Part shown: piece after piece, positions 53,485 through 63,082 of the stretch
Numbering within the stretch: the first letter of the stretch is position 1
How the letters are laid out: each line of letters begins with the position of its first letter
From: G963665185 sp049723905
Lineage (GTDB): Bacteria; Desulfobacterota; Desulfovibrionia; Desulfovibrionales; Desulfovibrionaceae
Assembly (NCBI RefSeq): GCF_049723905.1
Contig: NZ_JBJKFD010000001.1
Coordinates: forward strand, 248,001 to 312,000
Length of the DNA stretch: 64,000 nucleotides
Direction: 5' to 3'
Position numbers and translations under genes: made by a program
Notes under the pieces: model-generated
The model's database searches: none
The model's input: the letters and a program-made list of their open reading frames with translations, nothing else
Told to the model about the DNA's origin: nothing

Positions 53485-54666
53485 TTGATCTGACAGTCTG
53501 TCCCTTTTGACGGATTACAATTGTCAGATTAGTTGAGCTTTGAAACGTATTCAGTCCAGAGGTGCTTTCCTTCGATTATAGTTGCCATGGGCGTCTTCCC
53601 GCAACACATTTTCCCCTGATGCGTCCGTTCCGTGTTGTACTCGGCAACCCATGCGTCAAGATCAGCCTGCAAAGAATCCAATGAAGTGTAGAGGGTTCGC
53701 CGAAATGCGACCTGATAAAACTCATTGAGGATGGTCTTGTGAAAGCGTTCGCAGATGCCGTTGGTTTGCGGATGCCTGGCCTTCGTTTTTGTGTGCTCGA
53801 TGCCGCACACGCCAAGAAACAGTTCGTAGTCGTGCTTCTCCACACTACCGCAGTATTCCGTGCCTCTATCCGTCAATATCCGCAGTATGCCCATGCCTTG
53901 CTCTTCGAAAAACGGCAGAACCTTGTCATTGAGCATGTCTGCGGCAGTGATCGGCGTCTTGGTCGTGTACAGCTTGGCCGCTGCCCATTTTGAATACGTG
54001 TCGACGAAGGTCTGCTGGTAAATACGGCCAACGCCTTTGATCGTACCTACATAGAACGTGTCCTGGCTCCCTAGATATCCTGGATGTGCTGTTTCGATCT
54101 CGCCGTGGGCAAGATCGTCGTCCTTCTTTTTTTCGAGTGCCTGCACCTGGGCTTCGGTCAGAAGCATTCCCGATTCTGCGGAGAGTTTTTCCAATGCTCG
54201 AAGACGCAGCTTGAAGTTGTGCAACTCGTGCCGAAGCCAGATCGACCGCACTCCGGAAGGCGAGACAAACGTCCCGAGCTTGCGGAGTTCATTGCTGGCT
54301 CTGGTTTGTCCGTAGGCGGGAAAGTCGGTGGCATAGGCGACAACTGCATCTTCAATGGCCGAATCGACCCTGTTCTTCAGATTCGGCTTGCGCCGATTCT
54401 TGTCGAGCAAGGCCTCAACTCCGCCATCCTCCTTGGCTGCCTGGTACCGGTAAAAGGTGTCTCGGGAAAAACCCATAAGCTTACAAGCCCTTGAGACATT
54501 ACCAAGTTCTTCCGCCAAATTGAGCAGGCCGACCTTGTGTTTTATGACGTTGTGATTGAAACTGGACATGAGGTTCTCCTTTGAGCACAGGGCTCAGTTT
54601 GATGGCTTTCAACATTTCCATCAAAAGGGAGAACCTCTCGTTTTTCAAGAGGAACTGTCAGATCAA
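53485..54666 (-). mobile_element. IS481-type insertion sequence
   Basis: About 1.18 kb bounded by 13-bp inverted ends (TTGATCTGACAGT at 53485 and its complement at 54654-54666). A second inverted pair, TCCCTTTTGA, lies inside at 53501 and 54621. It contains one intact transposase gene. No clear target duplication was seen, so the ends may be shifted by a few bases. Confidence 0.82.
53529..54569 (-). CDS. IS481-family transposase
   Basis: A 346-residue DDE transposase. An N-terminal HTH (SRACKLMGFSRDTFYRY) is followed by an rve integrase core: VDTYSKWAAAKLY holds the first acidic residue, LTDRGTEYCG the second (D of DRGTEY) and HPQTNGICERFHKTILNE the final glutamate. The frame is intact, so the element may still be active. 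Confidence 0.93.
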   Translation of the reverse strand: MSSFNHNVIKHKVGLLNLAEELGNVSRACKLMGFSRDTFYRYQAAKEDGGVEALLDKNRRKPNLKNRVDSAIEDAVVAYATDFPAYGQTRASNELRKLGTFVSPSGVRSIWLRHELHNFKLRLRALEKLSAESGMLLTEAQVQALEKKKDDDLAHGEIETAHPGYLGSQDTFYVGTIKGVGRIYQQTFVDTYSKWAAAKLYTTKTPITAADMLNDKVLPFFEEQGMGILRILTDRGTEYCGSVEKHDYELFLGVCGIEHTKTKARHPQTNGICERFHKTILNEFYQVAFRRTLYTSLDSLQADLDAWVAEYNTERTHQGKMCCGKTPMATIIEGKHLWTEYVSKLN

Positions 54667-54989
54667 ATCGAAACTACTTCACGTAACGATATCTGTGCAA
54701 TTTTTGGGTTCGCAAACTCCGCTCCACGTTTTTTTGACGCGCATAGAATCGTTCCCCGATTTCCGGTACGTGAGTGCGTATCCACCGCCTCCACGTACTT
54801 CTTCCATACTTGGCGTGTAAGCTTTCCTATTCTCCAAGCTTAATGCCCGGCACTCTGGCCTTCGGGGCCGTCAGAAACAGTCGTATCCGACTGGAGACTA
54901 AATAAGACCCCCCCTCGCCAATCGGCGAGGGGGGGCAGTAGTCAGGGGCGTCCTTTTTTAGCTTTGAAGACGACCGGAATTATCCCGAA
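54667..54989. other. Intergenic region between IS481 and the chemoreceptor gene
   Basis: It holds the chemoreceptor terminator hairpin (54909-54936) and no convincing gene. Confidence 0.5.
54909..54936 (-). terminator. Terminator of the chemoreceptor gene
   Basis: CCCCCCCTCGCC-AATC-GGCGAGGGGGGG, a 12-bp perfect GC stem. The tail on the minus strand is only moderately T-rich (TCTTATTTAG). Confidence 0.7.
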
Positions 54990-57311
54990 TTATCTTTGAT
55001 CCCTCATGTTGTCGATAATGGTATTGAGTTCTTGGGCGAGTCGGGCAAGGTCCGTGACTGCTTCCGAAGATTGGGTCATGGAGTCCGATGTCTTGGAAGA
55101 GATGCGGTTGATTTCGTCCATGGCATGGCTGATTTGCTCACTGGCAGCGGACTGTTCCTCACTGGCTGTCGCAATGCTGTGTACCTGGTCAGCTGTTTCC
55201 TGAATCATCCCTACTATTTCTTTGAGTGCCGTCCCTGCATCCTCAACCAGCTCCGTACTTTTGGATATCTGGTTGGAAGTGGCTTCAGTATTGCCAATGC
55301 TCTTTCTGGTACTTTCCTGGATGGCGGCAATTGAAGATGCAACTTCATTGGTCGCGTTCATGGTTTTTTCCGCCAACTTTCGGACTTCGTCGGCAACCAC
55401 AGCAAAGCCTCGTCCCGCGTCGCCTGCTCGGGCCGCCTCGATGGCGGCATTAAGGGCAAGAAGGTTGGTCTGATCGGCTATGTCGGAGATTACATTCATG
55501 ATTTCTCCGATGCCCTCTGCCTGTTCTCCCAGATGGGTCATGTCGGACTTCAGCTCGACAGCCTTGGAGTTGATATCATTTATAGTTGTAATGACAGAGG
55601 CGACAATATCGGCTCCGTCGTTGGCTTTGGCTATTGTCCGGTCTGCGAGTTCCGCAGCGTTGGAAGCATTGTTTGCAACTTCCATTACCGTGGCGTTCAT
55701 TTGTTCCATAGCAGTGGCGGCTTCGGATGTTCTGTGTTGCTGCTCCTCAGCTCCTCGGCTCGCCTGCTCCACCTGCGCGGAGAGTTCTTCGGCGCCGGAG
55801 GCCGCCTGAATGGACACCTGGTTAGCGTCTTGAGCGGCTTGTCCGATGTTTTTGTTTTGCTCCTCAATCAGCTTCTGCTGTTTTTTTATCTCCGTGAGGT
55901 CGGAGAACAGGCTGAACCCGGCGATAAGTTTACCATCCAGATCGTACATCGGGGCCGAATCTATTTGGATGAACACCGTGTTGCCTTTTCGTGTTTTTGT
56001 TTCCAGCTGGATATTCTGGATGGCCCGGCGTTCGCGAATCGATTTTCCCGTGCTGGTGGGGTGTCCTTCTTCATTATAGAAGAAAAGGCTGAGGGTTTGT
56101 CCGTAGTAGTCCTCTGGTTTCCCATCGTACTCAAGAACGTCAAGTATGGCTTGGTTGGCAAAGATGATCTTTTCGTCTGTATCTATAACGACACATGATA
56201 TGGTCATTCCGTCGAGCAGGCCCTGGGCGAATCCCAGTTTATGCTTGAGTTCCGCAACCATGCTGCGAATGTTGTTGGCAAGGTGGGCTAGCTCATATTT
56301 GAAGTCCGTGCCCAGAGATACGGAAAAATCCCCCTGTGCAACCTTGCTTGTAAATGATTCGATGTTCAAAATCGGGCGAACAATGAGTTTGCGGACGATG
56401 AAAATAATGAGCCCTATCAGGATAAGGATGACTACAATACCAAGGCCAATGAGTACATCGCGTTGGGCTATGGCTGTTTCTGCCAGCTCCGATGGATAGG
56501 TGCTCATGCAGATTATCCAGCCGGTTGCTGGAACCTGCGCAAAAGTCATCAGTTTTTCTTCGCCATGCCAATCGTAATAGAGCATTCCGTTTTTTTGGGC
56601 GATGGCATCGTGTATGAATTTGTGCCCTGGTTTTTGCCCAATAAGTTTTTTTTCCGTAGCGTGGGCTATGAAGGTTCCTTCAGCATCTATTATGAATCCA
56701 TATCCGCGTTTGCCAAAGCGAACGTTGTCTATAAAATCGTGTGTGAAAAGAGACCACTTGGGAAAGACCGCGACACCGCCGATAAACTGCCCTGCATTGT
56801 CCAAGACAGCATGAGAGACAGCGAAGATCAGTTCCTTTTTGGCCGTGTTTGCCTTAAAGACTTTTTTGCCGAAATATGACTTTTTCCCTGCGGCCAGCGC
56901 CTTGGCATAGGGGCGGGCGCTGACGTCTATTCCAATGAGACTTTGCCCCGCATCATCTACGCCAGCAACGATTTTACCATCCTTGTTGAATACAAGCATG
57001 GAGTAATACTCATCGTAAATGCGCAGGTTGTCTTTCATTCTTTCGTGGCACGGGCCGGTTTCCCCCAGCTCCAAGGCATTTTTTACAACTTTTTGCAGTG
57101 CAAGTGTGGATGCTATATTTTGAGCTTCATCAATATATACACCAAGCGATTTCCTTGTGTTGTCAGCAAACTGCTCTATAGATTGGGTGCTTAACTTGAG
57201 CGTTATGTCATAAGATGATTTGCTGACATAGAATACCATTATTGTAATTGCTGCAATGATGGCAATGCTTGAGGATAGAACTAGAACAGTGCTTACACTT
57301 TTCTTGAACAT
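54990..57311 (-). CDS. Methyl-accepting chemotaxis protein (Cache-HAMP-PAS-MCP)
   Basis: A 773-residue receptor. It has an N-terminal span (about 10-30), a periplasmic Cache-type sensor (about 35-280) with the DDAGQSLIGIDVSARPYAKAL and GYGFIIDAEGTFIAH strands, a second span (about 288-310), a HAMP linker, a PAS domain (about 370-480), then the signalling coiled coil with the conserved hairpin IADQTNLLALNAAIEAARAG near residue 640. Cytoplasmic tips bind CheA and CheW. AAGGGGAAAC precedes the ATG. Confidence 0.94.
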   Translation of the reverse strand: MFKKSVSTVLVLSSSIAIIAAITIMVFYVSKSSYDITLKLSTQSIEQFADNTRKSLGVYIDEAQNIASTLALQKVVKNALELGETGPCHERMKDNLRIYDEYYSMLVFNKDGKIVAGVDDAGQSLIGIDVSARPYAKALAAGKKSYFGKKVFKANTAKKELIFAVSHAVLDNAGQFIGGVAVFPKWSLFTHDFIDNVRFGKRGYGFIIDAEGTFIAHATEKKLIGQKPGHKFIHDAIAQKNGMLYYDWHGEEKLMTFAQVPATGWIICMSTYPSELAETAIAQRDVLIGLGIVVILILIGLIIFIVRKLIVRPILNIESFTSKVAQGDFSVSLGTDFKYELAHLANNIRSMVAELKHKLGFAQGLLDGMTISCVVIDTDEKIIFANQAILDVLEYDGKPEDYYGQTLSLFFYNEEGHPTSTGKSIRERRAIQNIQLETKTRKGNTVFIQIDSAPMYDLDGKLIAGFSLFSDLTEIKKQQKLIEEQNKNIGQAAQDANQVSIQAASGAEELSAQVEQASRGAEEQQHRTSEAATAMEQMNATVMEVANNASNAAELADRTIAKANDGADIVASVITTINDINSKAVELKSDMTHLGEQAEGIGEIMNVISDIADQTNLLALNAAIEAARAGDAGRGFAVVADEVRKLAEKTMNATNEVASSIAAIQESTRKSIGNTEATSNQISKSTELVEDAGTALKEIVGMIQETADQVHSIATASEEQSAASEQISHAMDEINRISSKTSDSMTQSSEAVTDLARLAQELNTIIDNMRDQR

Positions 57312-57838
57312 GTGTTTCCCCTTAGCTAGATATGTTTTGTCCAGAATGGTGACAGTTATTCGGTTTGAGCATCAACTGGGGATGTGCAATTTGTTTTTTG
57401 TTATATTTTTTTTGTTATCTTGAAAATACTTCCTTTTTTTAGATATGTTCTGATATTTATAGAGGTCGTGCTTGAAATTTTACTATTGATGTGGTGAATT
57501 TTATAATGAAATTAATATTTGCAATGTGTTTTTTTGGTTTTATGATAACTTTGTATAAGTATGCTTCATAGCTGAAGACATTTTTGCATCTGTATTTCAT
57601 CTTTCATATGTTTTAAGTTTATTGGTAAAGAGCTCTTGCGTTGTTTTTTCAATTTTTGATAAGTTTTTGTTTGCTCAGTGTATGTTATTTTTTTGTTTTG
57701 CATTGACTTTTTTTTAGTGGATATAACTAGTTTCTGTTTCGTTATTTCTAAAAGCGATACTGTATTTTATTCCTCTATTTAAACCGTGTCAAAATCGATA
57801 TATAAATAACTCTTTTGTGTCAACCGACACATGGAATA
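57312..57838. other. 527-bp AT-rich divergent promoter region
   Basis: No gene. Very AT-rich with many T runs, between the chemoreceptor and an HTH gene. It includes a -10-like TATAAA (57801) and the palindrome described next. Confidence 0.45.
57816..57831. promoter_or_regulatory. Operator-like palindrome before the HTH gene
   Basis: TGTGTC-AACC-GACACA, a 16-bp perfect-arm palindrome, 7 bp before the chosen ATG and 10 bp after TATAAA. A half-site CGTGTC lies at 57785. It would overlap the transcription start, as for autorepression. Confidence 0.5.
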
Positions 57839-58360
57839 ATGCACTTTAATAAGCTATTGCGGGACCAAATGTCCTTTAGAAATGACCTGATACATGCGTT
57901 GATGGAACTGGAGCGCGAGCTGGGCAGCTTGAATCAAGTGGCCCTGAAACTTCGTGTCGACCGGGCGGGGTTGAAGCGGTTCATTGATGATGAACGAGGT
58001 CTGACTTCCAAGACACTTGAGAAAATCCTTGCTGGTCTCGGGGGGCGGATTGTCTTTGATGTTCCGGCCAAGGATATTGGGCTCTCTACAACTCGTTATG
58101 AACAGTATGTAGCTGAAATTTTATATGAAACATCCCGTATTCTTGGTAAGACGGCGGAGGGGATAGCTGGTAAGGGCTTTGGGGGACGGATTACTTCTGG
58201 CGTCATCTGCGAAATGCTGGCTGGGACCAGGGAGATGTCTGTGTACGATTTTTACCGCATATGCATGGCTATAGGTGTTTCTGCTTCTGATGTGCTTCAG
58301 CGCGCTTCTGAGCTTTGCGGGCGGGATTCTTCCAAGGGATTAGAGGAAGAGCTGGAATAG
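57839..58360 (+). CDS. Small HTH-type DNA-binding protein
   Basis: A 173-residue protein (start at ATG 57839; a TTG at 57815 would run through the palindrome). It shows two HTH-like segments: SLNQVALKLRVDRAGLKRF near residue 32 and the ISGVICEML-like plus YDFYRICMAIGVSASDVL region near residue 130. The layout recalls two-domain phage-type or XRE-like regulators. No partner is adjacent. The operator palindrome in front suggests it regulates itself. Confidence 0.65.
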   Translation: MHFNKLLRDQMSFRNDLIHALMELERELGSLNQVALKLRVDRAGLKRFIDDERGLTSKTLEKILAGLGGRIVFDVPAKDIGLSTTRYEQYVAEILYETSRILGKTAEGIAGKGFGGRITSGVICEMLAGTREMSVYDFYRICMAIGVSASDVLQRASELCGRDSSKGLEEELE

Positions 58361-59061
58361 ATCATTGTGTGGCGCCATTTTTTGCAGTGTTCCAGTAGGA
58401 CGGGCTGTTTTATAGTTCATCATCCGGCGTGTGAAAGATGGAGAGCAAAGGCTGAGGCTTGCTTGTGTGAAAAAAAAGTGGAATTTTTTTTACTTTCTTT
58501 TTTGAAAATGAAATCTTTTTTATGTAATCTGACATGATTTGTTGTTGTAGTTATCATAAGCTTTCCACGTCTGTTTACCCCAAAACAGGAATAAATTTTT
58601 GCATATTTGCCTTTCGATATTCTGGCTGAGTGTTCGTAACGTCTATGGTCCGCTTCATCTTTTGGGCACAGTGTGCCGAGCCGGTAGCCGTTTTCTCTGA
58701 ATGGAGCAGGGGGTGGATGTTTCGGATGAAGTCCTGTTGATCTTAGCCAAGGAGCCTGGATATCCGTTGACTCGCGGCTGTTTGTTCTGCACTTGTCATT
58801 GCAGTTTTATAGGTATTGTTCAGGTAAACCGTAGGCTTTTTGGGTGGGCTTCGGCAAGCTGCTCAACCCATTTCACGAGACAACCTAACTGAATGTAATC
58901 ATAGCCGTCACGTTGACGACAATGGCCAACTCATCGAAAGAATGAGGAGGGAGCCGATACTTTTCTTGACCATCGGCTTCTCCTAAATTAGGTCAAGAAG
59001 TTGATGTAGAGGTCTCATTTACGCTTTGAGTATTTCTTAACCAATTATTTCTCCCTTTATT
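58361..59061. other. 701-bp intergenic region
   Basis: AT-rich; a 63-codon frame at 58701 has no ribosome site or domain. A short inverted repeat (AGCCGAT / ATCGGCT, about 58952-58977) could be a hairpin. No known RNA seen. Confidence 0.4.
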
Positions 59062-59556
59062 ATGAAAGACTTAAAAACATCAGATGAAAGCTGTACTCCC
59101 GAAAGTGCAAAGCCCATCAAATATATTGTGAGCGCTTGTTTAACCGGTGTGCGGTGTGCCTATGACGGCGAACATCGTAGAGTGGAAAGAATTGTAGAAA
59201 TGGTCCGCGAGGGGATTGCTCTGCCGGTTTGTCCTGAGCAACTTGGCGGGCTTCCCACGCCTCGCCCCCCTGTAGAAATTTCTTCGGGAAGGGTTGTTGA
59301 CCAGCATGGCAATGATCTGAGTGATAATTTTGAGCGTGGGGCGCAGGAGGCATTGAAAGTTTGCCGGATGGCTGCATGTTCAAAGGCAATCCTCAAATCG
59401 AGATCCCCCTCGTGTGGTAGCGGTTGCGTCTACGATGGGACCTTTAGCGGTGCTCGTATTAGCGGAGATGGAGTTTTTGCGGCACTCCTTAAAGCAAATG
59501 ATATTGTGGTGTTATCTGATGAAGAATTTGTAGATCTTGTCGAAGAGGAAAGCTGA
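59062..59556 (+). CDS. DUF523 family protein
   Basis: A 164-residue protein of the DUF523 family: IVSACLTGVRCAYDGEH near residue 23, then PVCPEQLGGLPTPRPPVE and the SPSCGSG segment with two cysteines that are typical of the family. Function is not established; cysteine pattern suggests a redox or metal role. It stands alone. Confidence 0.86.
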   Translation: MKDLKTSDESCTPESAKPIKYIVSACLTGVRCAYDGEHRRVERIVEMVREGIALPVCPEQLGGLPTPRPPVEISSGRVVDQHGNDLSDNFERGAQEALKVCRMAACSKAILKSRSPSCGSGCVYDGTFSGARISGDGVFAALLKANDIVVLSDEEFVDLVEEES

Positions 59557-59669
59557 AGCTTTTCGAGCAAATCAAGAGCTGGATGGCGTGCTCGAATCAA
59601 GGGCTTGTGTAGACATGATTTGCCTATTTATAGTAGGCTAACCCTGTACTGAAATATCAGGAGGGGGAT

Positions 59670-59882
59670 ATGGCAAAACTCGTGGAAGGGCAGTTAGAGG
59701 TCTGGAGACTCGCCAGCGAGCTTTCCACTGCCAGTCATAGCATGGCATCACAGGGGCTCCGGGATTATGTAAGTTATCAGGAAAAGCTTATGACCTATGC
59801 CCCGGACATAATTCCTCGTACCGTCGATGTGAAACCAATTGTCGAGTCTGACACCGGACGTATTGTTTCCAAAATAAGTTGA
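59670..59882 (+). CDS. Small protein of unknown function
   Basis: A 70-residue protein with a strong ribosome site (CAGGAGGGGG, 6 nt before ATG) and a following terminator, which supports it as a real gene. It is helical in its first half and has no recognised domain. Confidence 0.55.
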   Translation: MAKLVEGQLEVWRLASELSTASHSMASQGLRDYVSYQEKLMTYAPDIIPRTVDVKPIVESDTGRIVSKIS

Positions 59883-59903
59883 GCTTTTACAGAATTTTTT
59901 GAG

Positions 59904-59941
59904 CGCCGTAGCACCTGGAAAAAGGTGTTGCGGCGTTTTTG
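59904..59941 (+). terminator. Rho-independent terminator
   Basis: CGCCGTAGCACCT pairs with AGGTGTTGCGGCG (two wobble pairs) and is followed by TTTTT. Confidence 0.85.
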
Positions 59942-59970
59942 GGTGTTTTATTGAAAAGTCCACAGTACAC

Positions 59971-61445
59971 GTAATTAGTCAGGCCTGAAAAACCCGTTTC
60001 AGCTTCTACGCCACATTTTCCGCCAGCCGTCGGCTTGAGTCTTTGCCGAGGAGCAGAAACGCCAAGAGCGCAAAAAACTCTCCGATTTTCCGCATCCACT
60101 TCCTGAAGTTGAACGCCGCTGCGGCCATAAACAAGTTAATGGCGTCGCCGACCGCGCCCTTGAGATAGCTCCGGGCCATGCGGTGATCGTGTTTGAGATG
60201 GCCGATCACCGGCTCGATAGCCGCCCGACGGCGGAAGCGGAGCCGCGCCATAAGGCGCTGGTACGGTGTGTCCTTCTTCTTCGGAGGCTTTGGGATGAGG
60301 ATTTGCGTGTCACCGACCTGATTCAGGCCCCTGTAGCCTCGGTCGCAGATCGCCATGGACGGACAGACCCCGGTGACCTCCCAACACTGTTCGAGGACAT
60401 CCGGCAACGTATGGCCGTCGTAGACGTTCTCGTTGAACGACATCGCGCCGACGATGATACACGTAGTTTTTGTGACCGCGATGGACGCCTTGCGCCCGAA
60501 CTCGTACTGCTTGTGCGCTTTACCCTTGGAGATGCAGAGAATATCGGGTTCGTGTAGGCTGTAGACCTTATTCTTGTCGCTTCGTTTCTGGTCCTTGACC
60601 CGCTCGTACAGGTCAAGTCGCTCCTGGTGGCGGCCCAGGGCTTCGCCCGGCAATTTGCGCCGGAGTTCACGGATCAAGGCACCAGCCATTGTCCGCATCT
60701 TCCTCGCCTTTTTGGCCATCTTCATCCGTTTCAGCCGAAGCTTGGGGAGCGTGCGCTTGAAGCTGCGGCGTAGACCGACGCCTTCGCTGTCCGCGATCTT
60801 ACGGCAGCCCTCGATGACTTTGGTCAAAAGCTTCAGGTCGGTAGGAAAGGTTACGTTCTTTTCCTGGACCGTGGTATCCACCGTGATCTCTCGTTTTTTG
60901 GCGTCATCACCGTGCAGTTCCACGGAGACCTCGAAAATCAGTCGTGCCCCGTCCTCGCCAATGCGCTTGCGGAAATAGATCAAATCCGTGGGATCGCAAG
61001 GCAGCTTCCACTGGAACTCGGTCATACCGCAAAACGCCTGGTAGTAGGGATTTTGCGTCCATGCCTCCACGACCCGTTCGTCGCTCAGATTCTCCAACTG
61101 CTTGAGCAGCATCAGCCCGACCATTAGCCGGGGCGGCTTGGCTGGCCGACCTTGGTCGCTGTAGAGTCCGGCGAACTCCTCCTCGAATCGCCCCCAGGGA
61201 ATTCTCCTCGCCAATTGAAGGAGCGGAGCCTTCGGATTGAGCTGGTCCAGAAGGTCTGGGTAAAGGAACGTACCCTGCGGCTGTTTTTTGGATTTTGCCC
61301 TCATGATTCTCCCGCCATTCGCTGCATCATTTCGACCGGTTTTATACTAATTCACAACGTTCTCTGGTCGAAAATACTACATTGTACAAGGAGAATTGTT
61401 AATAAAAATCAATCCACTAGAGATATTTCAGGCCCGACTAATTAC
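59971..61445 (-). mobile_element. IS5-type insertion sequence
   Basis: About 1.48 kb between near-perfect 20-bp inverted ends (GTAATTAGTCAGGCCTGAAA at the left; one base differs at the right). One intact transposase lies inside. Target-duplication bases cannot be separated from the ends by eye. Confidence 0.82.
60006..61304 (-). CDS. IS5-family transposase
   Basis: A 432-residue DDE transposase with an intact frame. The N-terminal DUF772-type domain (PKAPLLQLARRIPWGRFEEE; RLMVGLMLLKQLENLSDERV) precedes the catalytic domain, with VDTTVQEKNVTFPTD giving the first aspartate, AICDRGYRG the second and IEPVIGHLKHDHRMARSYLKG the final glutamate. GGGAGAATC precedes the ATG. GC content is higher than the flanks, as expected for a recent arrival. 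Confidence 0.93.
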   Translation of the reverse strand: MRAKSKKQPQGTFLYPDLLDQLNPKAPLLQLARRIPWGRFEEEFAGLYSDQGRPAKPPRLMVGLMLLKQLENLSDERVVEAWTQNPYYQAFCGMTEFQWKLPCDPTDLIYFRKRIGEDGARLIFEVSVELHGDDAKKREITVDTTVQEKNVTFPTDLKLLTKVIEGCRKIADSEGVGLRRSFKRTLPKLRLKRMKMAKKARKMRTMAGALIRELRRKLPGEALGRHQERLDLYERVKDQKRSDKNKVYSLHEPDILCISKGKAHKQYEFGRKASIAVTKTTCIIVGAMSFNENVYDGHTLPDVLEQCWEVTGVCPSMAICDRGYRGLNQVGDTQILIPKPPKKKDTPYQRLMARLRFRRRAAIEPVIGHLKHDHRMARSYLKGAVGDAINLFMAAAAFNFRKWMRKIGEFFALLAFLLLGKDSSRRLAENVA

Positions 61446-61677
61446 ATTTTTTATTTACTTGCTATAGGGGGACACTCTAAATGAGAATTAGGAAATCCGG
61501 GGGGCGTATAGGACAAATGCCGGATAAATGTAGGTAGAATGCGGGTTTTCTAATAGGGCACAAACAAAAATTGAGCGAAATTTCAAAATGAGAAAATAGC
61601 CCAAAATCGTCGATTTTGGACGCTCAAAATGAGAAATGTTGAGCGGCATTTTTTGTGTCTTAATCCCATCAATTTCA

Positions 61678-61706
61678 CGGGGATAACCTGTTGTTATCCC
61701 CGTTTC
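61678..61706 (+). terminator. Hairpin with short T tail
   Basis: CGGGGATAAC-CTGTT-GTTATCCCCG then TTTCC. Possible terminator of an unrecognised transcript. Confidence 0.55.
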
Positions 61707-62216
61707 CTATTAATTATTATGGGGCTAACATTAACGAAAAGTTTTACCCAAACTTTTACCTTTGTACTTGCGATTAACCGTATGATATTAAAGAAAAAAT
61801 AAAGAAATACACACGGGACAACTTTTACCTTTTGCAAACCTGAATACACTACTTCCACGGTGAAACCATTGCACAAACCTATGCGTTAGCTTCTTTGTGT
61901 AACAGACTAAAATAACAGGATTTAACAAGATACATAGTGCGATTCCTTTTTTGTCCTTCGCGCCTATGTTTTTATAAGAAAGTTGGACAACAAGTTGGAC
62001 ATTGCAAATATGTAGTAATAAGCCTCAATATAAGGACATTTTTTCTAGCAAGAAAAAAATAAACTTGGACGCTGTATCACAGCTTCGGGATGCCAGTTCT
62101 CAGGTCAATCCTGCAACCAAACCTGCAATCACACAAAAAAACAAAAAATTATTTTATACCAATATGTTAAGAAGAAAAATCAAAAAATAAAGTTGCAACC
62201 CAGTTTGACTCACAGT

Positions 62217-62245
62217 GTTTCAACTTCATTGGCGTAAGTTGAAAC
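62217..62245. repeat. Operator- or hairpin-like inverted repeat
   Basis: GTTTCAACTT and AAGTTGAAAC, perfect 10-bp arms 9 nt apart, about 90 bp beyond the end of the XRE gene. Confidence 0.5.
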
Positions 62246-62331
62246 GGAACATGAAACACCAAAATCAGGAAATATTTTCGTTAATTCAAGGGGATACAGC
62301 TATGTGTTAAAACTCGTAAACTTGAAACTAT

Positions 62332-62760
62332 TTACGCTTGCTTTTTTACAGCCTCAAGTCGAGCATATTTTTCGCGTAACATGCTATTTTCTTTCCATAA
62401 TTGTCTATTTTCAGCAACAATGTCGCGGCTCAGTTGTCGCTCATTGTGTAGTTCGTCTTCTAGTCTGGAGCAGCGGCAAAGTGCCTGTTGCAAACGGCTC
62501 TCTGCTTCGTCGACATTTTTGCTAATAATACCTGCATGCTGGGGGTTTTTATCCGACTCGAGGACGGGTTCCTTGCCCAAAATAAGCCAGTCAAGTGAAG
62601 CGCCTGTCTTTTTACACACGTTTGAAACAAAAACTATGTCAGGAGTTCTATCGTCTCTTTCGTAATTCCCGATAGTGTTTTCATGAGATCCTACGAGGTT
62701 AGCGAAGTCTTTTCGACTCATTTTTCCTCGCAATACTTTAAGTCTGTAGCCAAATGTCAT
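62332..62760 (-). CDS. XRE-family phage-type repressor
   Basis: A 142-residue regulator. Residues about 4-65 form an HTH-XRE domain (RLKVLRGKMSRKDFANLVG, HENTIGNYERDDRTPDI). The rest is a predicted coiled coil (EAESRLQQALCRCSRLEDEL onward) that would mediate dimer formation. Short CI-like repressors with a coiled-coil tail are typical of prophages in this group. It is divergent from the gene at 63083, with the usual operator region between. Confidence 0.82.
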   Translation of the reverse strand: MTFGYRLKVLRGKMSRKDFANLVGSHENTIGNYERDDRTPDIVFVSNVCKKTGASLDWLILGKEPVLESDKNPQHAGIISKNVDEAESRLQQALCRCSRLEDELHNERQLSRDIVAENRQLWKENSMLREKYARLEAVKKQA

Positions 62761-63082
62761 TATTTTAAAGTCCCTCTTCTATCATTCCCACAAACTTTAA
62801 CGCCCAGAAACTGACGCATTCCACTTGAATCTTCTGAATACACAAATGAAATATTTTTTGGGCTATTTTACACGAATGAGTTGACTTACGGTCCCAATCG
62901 TGTTTACGTGTGTTTCACGGGTGCTAACTAAATCACTGAATAAAATTCCTAATTAGCATTCGCCTGTGTCATAGGTCAACGAACCAGTTTGGACGGTAAA
63001 CGGCAGTTTTTGGGACGATAAATAAGCAGCACGCGACATTTTATACCCCCAAAAAAACCAAATAGTAGGCAGGGAGGGAGTC
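62761..63082. promoter_or_regulatory. Divergent regulatory region of the phage-like unit
   Basis: 322 bp with no gene. Possible operator sites are TTACACGA (62868), CGTGTTTACG (62899) and GTGTTTCACG (62910), which share a CGTGT half. The right start is preceded by a strong ribosome site (AGGGAGGGAG). Confidence 0.35.

Larger units (their letters stand above)
61446..62331. other. 886-bp AT-rich non-coding region, phage-like
   Basis: No convincing gene; two short frames (61694-61876 minus, 62002-62190 plus) lack ribosome sites. It has three AAATGAGAA motifs (61479, about 61587, about 61627), a palindrome CCAAAATCGTCGATTTTGG near 61602-61620, a hairpin CGGGGATAAC / GTTATCCCCG (61678-61702) followed by TTTCC, and the inverted repeat GTTTCAACTT / AAGTTGAAAC (62217-62245). 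Confidence 0.45.

Noticed and set aside
58701..58892. A 63-codon frame
   Set aside because: No ribosome site, no domain, unusual composition (many Cys).
61694..62190. Short frames of 60 and 62 codons in the AT-rich region
   Set aside because: Low complexity, no ribosome site; likely chance frames in AT-rich DNA.
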